Source: Maylandia zebra (taxonomy: Eukaryota; Chordata; Actinopteri; Cichliformes; Cichlidae). Taken from it: a stretch of DNA of 64,000 nt. The translations under genes were made by a program, and so were the position numbers. The stretch spans positions 19,915,560 through 19,979,559 of the forward strand of contig NC_135177.1 of NCBI RefSeq assembly GCF_041146795.1. The letters run 5' to 3'. Positions 44,401 through 55,767 of the stretch are shown here, one piece after another (position 1 is the first letter of the stretch; the number at the start of each line of letters is the position of its first letter). Below the pieces are notes generated by a model. It was not told where the DNA came from. It searched no databases and worked only from the letters and a program-made list of their open reading frames with translations.

Positions 44401-46866
44401 TTCCATGAAATCAGGTTGCTGTCAACATTTTTGTCTGAGAAATAAATTGTTGTTGTGACATAATCCAGGAGCTAGAGAAAAGGGGAAATAAGGTAAAGTT
44501 AAGAAGCATTAGGTTACACATCAGGCTATTTGATCATTTTTCCTAATTCCTAAACAGCTGTAATTTATTTTACCTGAGTTTTGACTCCAGTTTCATAAAC
44601 CAGACTTTCCCAAATCCCATGAAATTCAGCTGTTAAAAAGAAAAAAGCAACTTAACATATATAATAGAACAGAAAATGCTTATGAGCTGCAAGAAAAAAA
44701 ATATCATCCTCAGTAGCACAACATGCTCACCAAGCTTTACACCCACAGATCTCGAATGCTAAACCAAGATTATTTTATTTTTATCCCATAAAAAGAAGAA
44801 ATAAAAAGCAGATGCTCCACCAGCAACATAGCAGCAGGATCTTGAGGCCTGTTTGACAGAAACATGTAGCCTGTACATTTGTAACAAGAACATCATAATG
44901 TAAAATACTGATACATTTGCAAAGTAGGTTTTGGTCATGCTGGATTCAAACACACAAATGAAATCCCAATTTTGATACTAGCAAAAAGTAAAGAAACGTT
45001 TAAATAAGCGCTAGATTTTCACAATTCTTTCTGCTGTATAATACTCATTCCTACTCTTAATATGATCCATAAACATTTCAGCACAGACCTTGTACCATGA
45101 AGATACAAAAATGTCATTTAAAAAGATTTTGGTTAAAATATGTCAGTTTGTAACTCAATGCAGGAAGATTGCAGGGTCACATGGATCCAATATCTTCTCC
45201 CCCTCCTTTTTTAAAGCTGCGTTGGAGACGTATCGTGACCATCAATCATTGCTCTCCAGTCCTTTACTGCCTGTTAAATGAGATGTTTTTTCTGAGAACC
45301 TCCTGATGATAGATGTTGCTGGAACATACCCAAACGACCATTTCCATCCTACATACATCCTATATTATACTATTATCCTCCACTATACGCAGATGGCGTC
45401 ACATTGACTGTCCAAATATCTAATAAAAAAAACAAGATGGTCCACAGAACAATGAAAAGAAGATCCAGCATCTGGTGATACAGTCCTCTAAAAACAACCT
45501 TGACCTTAATGTTAAAGAGACCAAAGAAATGATGTCTATATTGCTGAGGACTTGATTTGGTCTCTTTATCTCCCGTCTGATAAAGAAGGCCTAGTGTCGC
45601 CACCACTTCATGAGGCGGCTGAAAAGGGCCCATTTGTCACAAAACAAGTTTCTCCACTTCTCCAGCTTCACCACTGTACAAATATTATAGCATTATTTTC
45701 CATGTTCCCATCTTACAGTTTGGTACAGCAACTCTGCCTTGGCTGACGAAAGGGCACTGCAGAGGAAAGTCACAGCAGCTGAGCGTACTGTTAGCAATCA
45801 GATACCTGTTATTAGAGATATCTACCAAAAAACACTGACACCAAGTGTTTTTGAAATGCCACCAAGGCTCATTTTTTCCTTTCTCCACCCCAGGACAGTA
45901 AATTTCTCATGTCTCTATAACAATATGTTGCAAAGTCCTTTATGAATGACTTATTAAATGCATAGTCATACACTGTTTTGCACACAATCACTAGACCAGA
46001 AACTGTCACACACTGCCAACAACAACAACAACAACAACAACTGCAACCTACCTATAAGAGACAATTTATTGCACTGGTTTTGCTTTAATGACAGTAAAGC
46101 GAATTAAACTGAACGCAGTGTTACCTGCAGGCAGCAACCAGTGGTTTGCTGCTGAAAGCTCCTCATCCTCCTCCAAAGTGAGCATGCTAGGTCCATCTTC
46201 GCTCAGTGTGAAGATGTGAAAAGAGACACAGCAGTTCTTCAAATCAAGGGGCTGAAAGGGAGAATAAAAATTAATAAGTATAAAGCTTTACTAATACAAT
46301 GATACTGCAGAGCTTTCATCCCCAAAACAAACTGAAATAACAGACCTGTGTAACTATTTCTTCTAGATCAGCTATAACCACAGATGCCACATGCTTCTGA
46401 AGGAAGTCATCGTCAAACTCTGTCCATGCGTAGTTTCCAAACACCATGCTGTGACAGTTCAGTAAACTCTGAACATGCATTTTCACCTCAGACCGTTTAG
46501 CTGTGCTGAAATATGAAAGACAAATCACAAATCACAAGAAGGCATGCGTGTATATATCTAGCTTCTGGCTGGTACTATGACAATACCATTGCTGATTTGT
46601 TTTAAACAAACGTTATCATCAGACATGACTTGAAACATATTTAAATCTTTGGTGGAAAAAAATGAGTCATTTGAGTTCAAAGGGTCAAAGTAAACTAAAG
46701 GAGGCATTTTAGCTTTTCATGTCCTTTATCACCTGTGTATGGGTTTGACCTAATAATAACTTCACTGTTTACACTAGGATTAAACTACCCACCTGTCAGA
46801 TTTAACGTGAACTTCCACATGGATTTTTGGTGTGAGGTTTCCCGTCTCCATCCTGTCATCCTCCAT
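41459..46866 (-). CDS. trip13: AAA+ ATPase TRIP13 (pachytene checkpoint 2 homolog)
   Basis: Thirteen exons (46793-46866, 46346-46505, 46125-46251, 44574-44629, 44381-44471, 44218-44290, 44062-44125, 43889-43975, 43644-43750, 42954-43107, 41794-41906, 41630-41699, 41459-41554) join in phase to 423 residues, close to human TRIP13 (432). Every junction has GT-AG signals. The N-terminal substrate-recognition domain occupies about residues 1-120. Walker A GPPGTGKT is at 170-177 across exons 5-6, and Walker B VFVLIDE at 238-244. The exon 9 stretch [17 protein letters not shown] and the arginine-bearing [14 protein letters not shown] in exon 10 are typical AAA+ features of the family. It remodels HORMA proteins (MAD2, HORMAD) with p31comet in the spindle checkpoint and meiosis. 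All catalytic motifs look intact. It is transcribed divergently from brd9. Confidence 0.96.
43170..43540 (-). mobile_element. LINE 3'-end fragment (RTE/Rex3-like) in trip13 intron 9
   Basis: It begins with CCATCCATC (minus-strand GATG-type tail) and continues with blocks such as 'cagacttcagtctccacagccaccc' and 'ccctacagaggaggctcattt'. These resemble the antisense of a common teleost LINE 3' end whose (GATG)n tail is typical of Rex3/RTE. It is heavily diverged and the family call is from memory. Confidence 0.5.
45380..45990 (+). mobile_element. Decayed L2/CR1-type LINE fragment in trip13 intron 3
   Basis: Plus-strand frames show a [12 protein letters not shown] segment (a decayed YADD box), a [13 protein letters not shown] segment and a downstream [32 protein letters not shown] stretch spread over frameshifts and stops. 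This is the order seen in the C-terminal half of L2-type reverse transcriptases. No intact domain remains. Confidence 0.55.
46016..46039. repeat. (AAC)n microsatellite
   Basis: Eight CAA/AAC units in trip13 intron 3. Confidence 0.9.
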
Positions 46867-47467
46867 TGCCGAAGAACTGTGAACACCAGAGCAATAACTG
46901 CGGCTTTAACAACAGCAAGTCTCAGAGAGCTTCTGTATTTTATTAAGTACTGAACCAAAACCCATCACTACATCGCGTTAGCAAGCTAGCTAACCCGGGT
47001 AAGGCTGTAAACGTGAGCTAGCTAACCCAGCTGCCTCATTTGAACAAAATAACCTGCTGAGGTGACAAAACAAAACCCAAACCTTAAAACATTAGCGTCG
47101 TCAAACTGTTTAGTCGTATCAATCAAACATCTGGTGTATTTTTACTATCAACCGTGTGCTGCCGATATTTATGAGTCGAATTCCGCGCGTTTTGTTTAAA
47201 CCGGAAATACGACAGTAGTTTTTGTAGCGTCACATCTGCCCACCGTCTCTCTTGGTTTTTTTTGTTTTTTTGATACAGCTTGTAAACTCACTGTCTGACC
47301 CATACTCCGGAACAGTAGGAGGCGGTAATGCTGCTTTACGTTGGTTGCCAACCGCCGTTAAACACAAAGAAGAAGAAGAAGAAGACCGTCTCTCTCACAG
47401 CTAGGCTAACGCTAGCGACCAGTGTTAATTGGAATAAATTTACGACTTTGAGAATTTGAACAGAAAC
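46867..47467. promoter_or_regulatory. Shared head-to-head promoter of trip13 and brd9
   Basis: The two start codons diverge and are 601 bp apart, as in the human orthologues. The interval contains an ETS-type word (accggaaat near 47199-47207), the CpG-rich word ttccgcgcg at about 47180, and a compact module at about 47310-47385. The module includes ggaggcggtaatgc, the near-palindrome ggttgccaacc and a (GAA)n run. No TATA box is evident. Such features fit a broad housekeeping-type bidirectional promoter. Two copies of agctagctaac (46985-46997 and 47016-47028) are also present. Confidence 0.7.
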
Positions 47468-50400
47468 ATGGGGAAAAAACATAAGAAGCATAAACCGGAA
47501 TGGAGAACAGTTGACGGTACATTAGAGCACATTTTATTTGCACACCGAGCGCTCACTGCAGCGTCGCTTTTGTTCTAGCTAGCATTATGTTAGCTAGCAT
47601 TAAAACTGACAGAGTTTAGTTTATGTATAGTAGCTCCATTCATTCATTCATTCATCTACTGGTGGAATTATGTATAGCTAAAATCTCGCATTAATCACTT
47701 TGCTGCATTACGTTGTATACTATGTTCTTATTGTTGTTTGTTTTACGTTATAAATTATTATAAAACACTTCTAAAAATTACAAACTGTATTTGGGTTGTA
47801 AGTAGGAAAAAAATACATACATACATAAAAAATAAACAAAGAGATTATTATGCCTTATATTTTATATAAACCAGAGAGCTTATTATGCCTTTTTTTTTTT
47901 TATATAATAACCAGTTTGGCGTGTAAAGTCCTTCGTTTTTTTAAAAGAAAATCTGCATGTTAATGTCAACTTTCATACTGCCCTTCTACTTTGTCACTGC
48001 TATTGCCTGACACAATACCTTTACCAATTCTTCGTTTTGGTTGTAGACTATGAGGACAAAGCTCTTGAGAAGCCTCTGAAGCTTGTGCTCAAAGTTGGAG
48101 GAAGCGAAGTGACTGAACTCTCTGGGTCCGGCCATGACTCCAGCTACTACGATGACAGATCAGACCACGAGCGAGAACGTCACAAAGAAAAGAAGAAAAA
48201 GAAGAAGAAAAAATCTGAAAAGGATAAAGACAAATATGTAGATGATGAGGAGAGAAGGCGAAGAAAGGTTAGGTAGCTGAATTTCGTTCTTCTGCGTGAC
48301 TAATGCACCATTTACTACTTTTAAGTTGTTTGTTTTTTAATTGGCTTTCATTTCATTGGGGTGGCTGTAGCTCAGGAGGTAGAGCAGGTCATCTACTGAT
48401 CGGAAGGTTGGTGGTTTGATCTCTGGCTGCTCCAGTCTGCATGCCATATATCTTTGGGCAAGATAATGATACTGATGCTCTCTGATGCATCCATTGACGT
48501 ATGAATGTTTTTGATCGGTAGATTGCACTTAAGTGTCAAAGACAGTGCTTGTGTGAATGAGGCTTCTTGTATAAAGCGTTTTGGGTGCTCTGGGAGAGTA
48601 GAAAAGTGCTATATAACAATCAGTCCATTTACTATTTACCATTTCACAGGAGGAGAAAAGGAAGAAGAGGGAGCGGGAGCAGAGTGAATCAGAGGCGGCA
48701 GCAGTGACTGTTGCTAGTAGTAGTAGTGGTGGTGGTGGTGCTGGACCTGTTGAACCATTCACACTGTCAAAAAGTATTGGATTGGAGGTGATAAAACTTA
48801 AATCTTAAGATTGTGACCAATAAATTATTATGGTTATTTTTGACAAGTTGTTTACATTCTGTGTGTCTCTACAGCCAGAAGAGAAAAAGAAGAAGAAAGA
48901 ACGGTTTGAAATAGAGCCCGAAGGGGAGGAGTTTCACCCCACTGTGAAGGTGGACGTAGAACAACCAGGAGACAGGCCAGTCAGAGCGTGCCGGACACAG
49001 CAAGGCAAGACTACCTGTCTATAAGCGCATACAGTTTTTACAAGCATTTTATATTTGGGCAAAAATTTACTTGTAAGTTTATGTTTGCCCGATTTAGAGA
49101 ATGAGTCCACACCACGGCAACAGCTGCTAGAACACTTTCTGAGGCAGCTGCAGAGGTAAGAACAGTGTTGTCTGTTTACAGCAAAATCTTCCAAATGCAG
49201 GCACCGCAGATACCTTCATTGCATTTGATCCCCTCAAATGAAAGCTGAGTCTACACATTATGTCCATGTCCATTATGTAACTATAACTAGAAAATGTTTC
49301 GGTAAACAGGTTAAAAAAAACAGAACTTGTGTCAGTGTCCAAATATATGTGGCCCTAACTGTACATATTACGATGAGCGCAGTCCACAGTAGTTCTGTTT
49401 CCTTTTTTTATACCAGTAGGTTAAAAATGTCAGTTTTGCATGTGTCTTTTCCCACAGTCCACTTGGCAGATTAGCATGATCTTAGATAAACACATATATT
49501 CTCTTAGAGAGGGAGGTTCGCATTACTTTCCTGCTAATAATGTTCTAAAAATAGAGCATTTTGCATTTGCTGTTCTGTCGTGGAACACCAGCATGCTACA
49601 TTTTGAACATGGCCAATAAATATCGCTCCTTTGACATGCTTTCAAACATTAACCTAGCAGATAATGAATTATTATTCTTTTGAAGAACTGAGGGGAAGCC
49701 CTGTTTGTTTATCACAGATTACAAAATGTGGCATGTGAATAAGGCTACATTATGAAATTCTTTGTTTGATAAAAGCACAGCAAGATCCATTAATAATGAC
49801 CATTTTGACCTGAAAGATAACATTCTTGATCAGATCAGAACACTGGACACGTCTAAACAAGTCTAAAAGCTGGTGCTTTCAATAACATTGATGGTGTGTC
49901 TCTCATCTTTCCAGGAAAGATCCCCATGGGTTCTTTGCATCTCCAGTAACAGATGCAATCGCTCCTGGTTACTCAATGATCATCAAACATCCTATGGACT
50001 TCAGCACCATGAAAGACAAGAATAGAAACAATGACTATAAAACAGTAACAGAATTTAAGGTGAGGGTGCCTTTAACATCTAATTGTGAATTAGATTTTCT
50101 TCCCAGCTTAAAGATGTTGGGCATTAAACCTGCAGCCTTCATAGTTGACTGAACACTTTTTGTTCCTCAGGCTGATTTTAAACTGATGTGTGATAATGCC
50201 ATGGTATACAACCGACCAGAGACTGTCTACTACAAGGCTGCAAAGAAATTGCTTCACACAGGATTCAAGATGATGAGCAAGGTAACACGGTCAAGCAAAC
50301 CAAAGGCAAAAACACTTTATTCATTTGTTATAACAACAGTGTATGATTGTTGTTGATGTGTACATTATATTGTTGTTTTATAAAGATAAAACAGCACAGC

Positions 50401-53400
50401 AACAGAGATCACAAAGGAAGTTATTAGCAGTCAAATCATGTTCCATACACAGTTATGGAATATATTCAAAGTGCTGATATTTTTAGTAGCAGAGTTGTAC
50501 GACTCTCACATACAAATAAAACTGATTTGGGTGTTGCAATCCAACGAATCACTCCGAAGATATACAGTGGGGCAAAAAAGTATTTAGTCAGCCACCGATT
50601 GTGCAAGTTCCCCCACTTAAAATGATGACAGAGGTCAGTAATTTGCACCAGAGGTACACTTCAACTGTGAGAGACAGAATGTGAAGAAAAAAAATCCATG
50701 AATCCACATGGTAGGATTTGTAAAGAATTTATTCGTAAATCAGGGTGGAAAATAAGTATTTGGTCAATAACAAAAATACAACTCAATACTTTGTAACATA
50801 ACCTTTGTTGGCAATAACAGAGGTCAAACGTTTACTATAGGTCTTTACCAGGTTTGCACACACAGTAGCTGGTATTTTGGCCCATTCCTCCATGCAGATC
50901 TTCTCGAGAGCAGTGATGTTTTGGGGCTGTCGCCGAGCAACACGGACTTTCAACTCCCGCCACAGATTCTCTATGGGGTTGAGGTCTGGAGACTGGCTAG
51001 GCCACTCCAGGACTTTCAAATGCTTCTTACGGAGCCACTCCTTTGTTGCCCGGGCGGTGTGTTTTGGATCATTGTCATGTTGGAAGACCCAGCCTCGTTT
51101 CATCTTCAAAGTTCTCACTGATGGAAGGAGGTTTTGGCTCAAAATCTCACGATACATGGCCCCATTCATTCTGTCCTTAACACGGATCAGTCGTCCTGTC
51201 CCCTTGGCAGAAAAACAGCCCCATAGCATGATGTTTCCACCCCCATGCTTCACAGTAGGTATGGTGTTCTTGGGATGCAACTCAGTATTCTTCTTCCTCC
51301 AAACACGACGAGTTGAGTTTATACCAAAAAGTTCTACTTTGGTTTCATCTGACCACATGACATTCTCCCAATCCTCTGCTGTATCATCCATGTGCTCTCT
51401 GGCAAACTTCAGACGGGCCTGGACATGCACTGGCTTCAGCAGCGGAACACGTCTGGCACTGCGGGATTTGATTCCCTGCCGTTGTAGTGTGTTACTGATG
51501 GTGACCTTTGTTACTTTGGTCCCAGCTCTCTGCAGGTCATTCACCAGGTCCCCCCGTGTGGTTCTGGGATCTTTGCTCACCGTTCTCATGATCATTTTGA
51601 CCCCACGGGATGAGATCTTGCGTGGAGCCCCAGCTCGAGGGAGATTATCAGTGGTCTTGTATGTCTTCCATTTTCTGATGATTGCTCCCACAGTTGATTT
51701 TTTCACACCAAGCTGCTTGCCTATTGTAGATTCACTCTTCCCAGTCTGGTGCAGGTCTACAATACTTTTCCTGGTGTCCTTCGAAAGCTCTTTGGTCTTG
51801 GCCATGGCGGAGTTTGGAGTCTGACTGTTTGAGGCTGTGGACAGGTGTCTTTTATACAGATGATGAGTTCAAACAGGTGCCATTCATACAGGTAACGAGT
51901 GGGGGACAGAAAAGCTTCTTACAGAAGACGTTACAGGTCTGTGAGAGCCAGAGATTTTCCTTGTTTGAGGTGACCAAATACTTATTTTCCACCCTAATTT
52001 ACGAATAAATTCTTTAAAAATCCTACCATGTGGATTCATGGATTTTTTTTTCACATTCTGTCTCTCACAGTTGAAGTGTACCTCTGGTGCAAATTACTGA
52101 CCTCTGTCATCATTTTAAGTGGGGGAACTTGCACAATCGGTGGCTGACTAAATACTTTTTTGCCCCACTGTACCATTAATTTAAACAATATTCAATCGAC
52201 TGCAAATGTTGTTAACTAATGCTACTAGTAATGCAAACCTTGATGTTCTAAACCCAAAACTTGAGGATATACGTTTTTGCTTTGGTTAAAATATACAGTC
52301 ACATGTTTATGGAATCGGTACAAATGCTTTACTACCAATATCATTGTTTATTATTGCTTTTCCATAAAAGTGGAATTTAAATATTGTGTCTTTTTTTTTT
52401 TTTTTCTTTCTACTCGTTGTCCAGGAACGGCTTTTGGCTCTGAAACGCAGCATGTCATTCATGCAGGACATGGATTTTACCCAGCAAGCAGCCATTTTGG
52501 GGGATGAAGACCTGACAGCTGACATTCCTCCTCCAGAGACAATCCACATTCCAATGGAATCTCCAAGGAAGCCCAGGAAGCAGCCAGCCAAGGACATGAA
52601 GGAAGTCATCAGGTATTCCCTGAACAGTGTCTACATTTCATGTCACCTTTACTTTTTTTGCGAACGTGTTCAGACTAACATATTCAGAGAAGACAGTGGG
52701 GAAGTGCTTGACACCGGATGCATTGTGAATCTTGTCACACAACACCTCGTCTGTATACTGATACTGTGTAACATTTCTGCCGTCTCAGTTACCTGTATGA
52801 ACCAGAGGGAAACGCATGCAGCTTGACTGACAGCACAGCAGAGGAGCATGTTCTGGCGCTGGTTGAACATTCTGCAGATGAAGCTCACGACCGCATCAAC
52901 AGATACATGCCAAACTCCAAGGTTTTACACTTTGAACACTTTTTATACAATCCAGTTGTATCCAATGTTTACACAAGTTATAGCTCTTTTTTATTATTAG
53001 AGCTGACAGCTTTTAAAGCGTTTAATTTACCCAGTGTTTTGCTTTTTCAGATGGGGTATTTGCGTAAGGAGTCTGACAGTTCTCTTTTGTATACTGTTGT
53101 AAATCAACTCGATCCTGATGCAGAAGGTTTGCTACCACTACACGGCCTTTTATATATCTACTAAAACCTTTTTATTTCTGCTATATCATTATAATATGTG
53201 ATATCTCTGTAAGAACCCAGTTTGATTTATTGTTTTGCAGAGGAAGAGACCCATAAAGTGGATCTAAGTTCTCTGTCAAATAAGCTTCTGCCTGGGTTAA
53301 CAACCCTGGGCTTCAAAGATGACAGGAGACACAAAGGTATGTGATAATATATATTTTCGTTGATTTACTTAATCTTAATTATTTTAAGTAGTTCGTGCTT

Positions 53401-54959
53401 TTTAACAAGTTTCTTTCTCTTTGTATAGTGACCTTTCTTAGCAGTGCCTACAACGTCCAGAGCCTCCAGAAGAACTCTGTTTTTGCAGACTTGTTACCTG
53501 ATGAGATGGACATGCTCTATTCAGCCTATGGAGATGACACAGGGGTTCAGTGCGCTTTAAGGTAGGCGGTCATTTTTTTGATCGCACTGATAAATTATCC
53601 AGTTGTGGTAAGTTTTTCATTTTTGATCACCTGTTTTCACTACTTAAGTATACAGGAGTTTGTCAAGGGCTGCAGCGGTGTCACCAAGCATTGGGTTGAC
53701 GGGCTCCTGGACAAGATGACCGCAGGCGATCACACAAAATCTGTCAATCAGATACGACAGGTATAGTCTCTTTTTTTTTTTCCTTCTTCTTCTTTTTCTT
53801 TTTTTGCTTGCTTAAAGAAAAGTTTAGTTCCTCTGCTGTGTTTACGAAGCTTCTTTATTTGTAACATTTCAGAAGAGAAATATAATGCTGAAACCTGACG
53901 AAACCAAGTCGAACATCTGTGACATGCAGGTACGCTGTGGCTCATGAAAGGAGATACTATAATATGTTTTGATTATTGTTTTTCTTGTTTCAACTGAAAT
54001 GATTGACTAATTCAAGCTGGATATTTTCTGTTCAGATGGCAGATGGAGCTGGCCTGGGAGAGGGGAGTTCGGTGCTGGATTTCATGTCAATGAAGACTTA
54101 TCCAGATATGTCTCTGGATATCACCATGCTTAACTCATTAGGTGATTGTTCTCTATCAACATGCTGTATATACATTCATATTTCTATATCAGTAATTCAG
54201 ATACAATGACATTTAGATAAGAGAAGCCAGGTAAATGTGATGTTACCATAGGGGTAGGTAAATATTTGGAGTTGCTGGAATAAAGGGCATTATTTTCATG
54301 TAAACATGTTTACTATTTTTCAGCACATGCGGCAGCCACGTCTCCTTCATTGGCATAGAACAGAAATGCTGAATTTGCTGTTTCACTTTCTTTTCCACTG
54401 AATCTGTACTCAAAGTTTAGAGGAGCTTTCTGTGGGAAAAATGTATAATGTTCTGCTTAACAAAATTCAGCTGAATTGTGCAAGTTTTAGTTTAGTTTTT
54501 TATGGATATGCGCCCTTATTAAGGTCGCATGAAGTGCCCTTTAATTCCCGATAATGAAGCCATATTTTTTTTGTATATCAGGCAAAACGGTGAAAAAAGA
54601 GCCAGGTAATGAGGAGGGCCAGCAGCCTTTTGATGATGCTGATAAACTCCTGCAGGAGTTCCAAGAAGCGCAGGTGGATAGAGTTGGTTCCAGACCCTCA
54701 TCCAACCTGTCCTCACTCTCTAATGCCTCCGAGAGGGACCAGCACCACTTAGGTATCTCCAGCAAATGCCTTCTTTTCCCTTTATTTTAATGATTATATG
54801 AAATGAGCTACTAGTGCCAGCAATACAACATAAGAACCATTTTTTCGTGCATCCATAGGGAGCCCATCTCATCTGGGTGTTGGGGACCAGTCTGAAATGG
54901 TTCATGATCCCTATGAGTTCCTGCAGTCTCCAGAGCCAGAGAACACGGCCAACGGCTGA
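47468..54959 (+). CDS. brd9: Bromodomain-containing protein 9 (ncBAF subunit)
   Basis: Seventeen exons: 47468-47516, 48047-48267, 48650-48787, 48875-49004, 49098-49155, 49915-50060 (end may be 50059), 50171-50281, 52425-52612, 52789-52921, 53051-53126, 53241-53336, 53429-53561, 53649-53760, 53873-53929, 54036-54141, 54582-54752, 54859-54959. The product is about 674 residues; human BRD9 is about 597, and the difference lies mainly in the charged N-terminal part (exon 3). It starts [12 protein letters not shown], with Lys/Glu-rich stretches, then a bromodomain at about residues 183-284 with the acetyl-lysine Asn in [12 protein letters not shown] (residue 261). The BRD7/BRD9 family C-terminal domain follows, with conserved [12 protein letters not shown] near the end. 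It reads acetylated histones within the GLTSCR1/BRD9 ncBAF complex. Intron 4 is GC-AG. Intron 7 hosts a Tc1 element, and a SINE abuts exon 3. Confidence 0.95.
48357..48645 (+). mobile_element. tRNA-derived SINE (AFC-like) in brd9 intron 2
   Basis: The head is a tRNA-like segment with an A-box region (ggctgtagctcaggaggtag) and a B-box-like ggtttgatctc. The body contains 'ttgggcaagataatgatact', and the tail 'gtgctatataacaatcagtccatttac' repeats TTTAC/ATTT words. Structure and wording match the AFC SINE of African cichlids as I remember it. The 3' end lies only a few bases from the exon 3 acceptor. Confidence 0.75.
49005..49006 (+). other. brd9: GC splice donor of brd9 intron 4
   Basis: The junction reads AAG|GCAAGA. 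The coding phase joins correctly (CAA G|AG AAT GAG) to the exon at 49098 after a TTTAG acceptor. No GT donor in the vicinity would keep the conserved QENESTP reading. Confidence 0.8.
50565..52170 (-). mobile_element. Complete Tc1-like transposon in brd9 intron 7
   Basis: The 1606-bp element starts CAGTGGGGCAAAAAAG and ends with its inverse, flanked by TA on both sides (50563-50564 and 52171-52172). Terminal inverted repeats of about 200 bp (50565-50766 and 51971-52170) differ at only a handful of positions by eye. The single gene is antisense to brd9. Long near-identical repeats plus an open transposase frame point to a recent insertion. Confidence 0.95.
50783..51805 (-). CDS. Tc1-family DD34E transposase, full-length
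   Basis: The frame encodes 340 residues, the standard Tc1/Sleeping Beauty length, without internal stop. The N-terminal paired-like helix-turn-helix region (about 1-110) contains [20 protein letters not shown] and the linker PRAGAPRK, corresponding to the GRPR-type segment. The catalytic triad is visible: Asp153 in [10 protein letters not shown], Asp244 in [10 protein letters not shown] and Glu279 in DLNPIENLW, giving the DD34E spacing. The protein cuts at the terminal repeats and inserts into TA dinucleotides. Nothing in the reading frame predicts inactivity, but activity is unproven. It has its own start codon (ATG, minus strand at 51805) and lies in a host intron in antisense. The large plus-strand open frame over it is a shadow. 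Confidence 0.95.
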   Translation of the reverse strand: MAKTKELSKDTRKSIVDLHQTGKSESTIGKQLGVKKSTVGAIIRKWKTYKTTDNLPRAGAPRKISSRGVKMIMRTVSKDPRTTRGDLVNDLQRAGTKVTKVTISNTLQRQGIKSRSARRVPLLKPVHVQARLKFAREHMDDTAEDWENVMWSDETKVELFGINSTRRVWRKKNTELHPKNTIPTVKHGGGNIMLWGCFSAKGTGRLIRVKDRMNGAMYREILSQNLLPSVRTLKMKRGWVFQHDNDPKHTARATKEWLRKKHLKVLEWPSQSPDLNPIENLWRELKVRVARRQPQNITALEKICMEEWAKIPATVCANLVKTYSKRLTSVIANKGYVTKY

Positions 54960-55127
54960 CCACACACTGCCGCACTGTTATCCTGTTGCTAACCACTCTG
55001 GCTACTCTGTTATGGACTGTTGAATTGCCGTGAAGAAAGCAGGAGCCTCAGACCTTTGTTAAAGACTGAACATAAGTGTACAGACTAGTGTGATTGTGTG
55101 TTTTTGTATGAGTTGCAGCACTTGAAA

Positions 55128-55133
55128 AATAAA
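55128..55133 (+). terminator. brd9: brd9 polyadenylation signal
   Basis: AATAAA lies 169 nt after the brd9 stop codon and is followed by GT-rich sequence (tgtttgtgcctgtgtttgtg), the usual downstream element. Confidence 0.8.
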
Positions 55134-55489
55134 TGTTTGTGCCTGTGTTTGTGAATGTGTGCACTCAGTTATTAGACACAAATCTTTTACTTATTCTGAT
55201 TATACACAGTGTTGTTAAAAAGCATTTGCCCTCTTTTTTTTGCATGTAAATGCAAAATGCAGTTTTTAAATGCTGTTTTCATTTATTAGGGTAAAGAGCA
55301 GAATTCATGGTTCCAGCAATTAATCGTCCAGCCCCAGACGATAATACTATCACCACTATGGACTGCTGGTGTGATGTATTTTTGTGAAATTAGATGTTTT
55401 ACTGCAGATGTAACAGGAATCAAACCTTCCATAAAGTTCTGCTTTTATCTGTGGGTTTTAAGTGGTGGAAATGAAGTTTCTCTAAAGGG

Positions 55490-55767
55490 TGGCTGGCCTC
55501 TCCCTTAGAGATAGGGTGAGGATTTCGGCCATCCGGACGTCAGAGTAGAACCTCTACTCCTGCACATTGAAAGAAGCCAGTACAGGTGGTTCAGGCATCT
55601 GACAAGGATGCCTCCTGGGTGAGGTGTCCTAAGCATGTTCCACCAGGAGGAGGCCTGGTGCAGACCCAGGACACGCTGGTGAAATCATATTTCCTGGCTG
55701 GCCTGGAGAAGGTGGCTGGGGGGGAGGGAGGTTTGAGCTTCTTTGCTTAGGCCGCTGGCCCTGTGAC
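55490..55767 (+). mobile_element. LINE 3'-end fragment (RTE/Rex3-like)
   Basis: The blocks 'tgcagacccaggacacgctgg', 'ggctggcctggagaaggtggctgg' and 'gagcttctttgcttaggccgctg' resemble the C-terminal coding end of a common teleost LINE (P-G-H-x-G ... L-A-W-E type translation). The (GATG)n tail is missing, and the next element begins immediately. The family call is from memory. Confidence 0.45.

Noticed and set aside
50036..50048. Apparent extra A in the A-run of brd9 exon 6 that would shift the bromodomain frame
   Set aside because: With four A residues the exon reads straight through as [11 protein letters not shown] and keeps phase with exon 7. Counting a homopolymer across a line break by eye is not reliable enough to call a frameshift.
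50877..51824. 315-codon plus-strand open frame over the Tc1 element
   Set aside because: It is the antisense shadow of the 340-residue transposase and matches no protein family.
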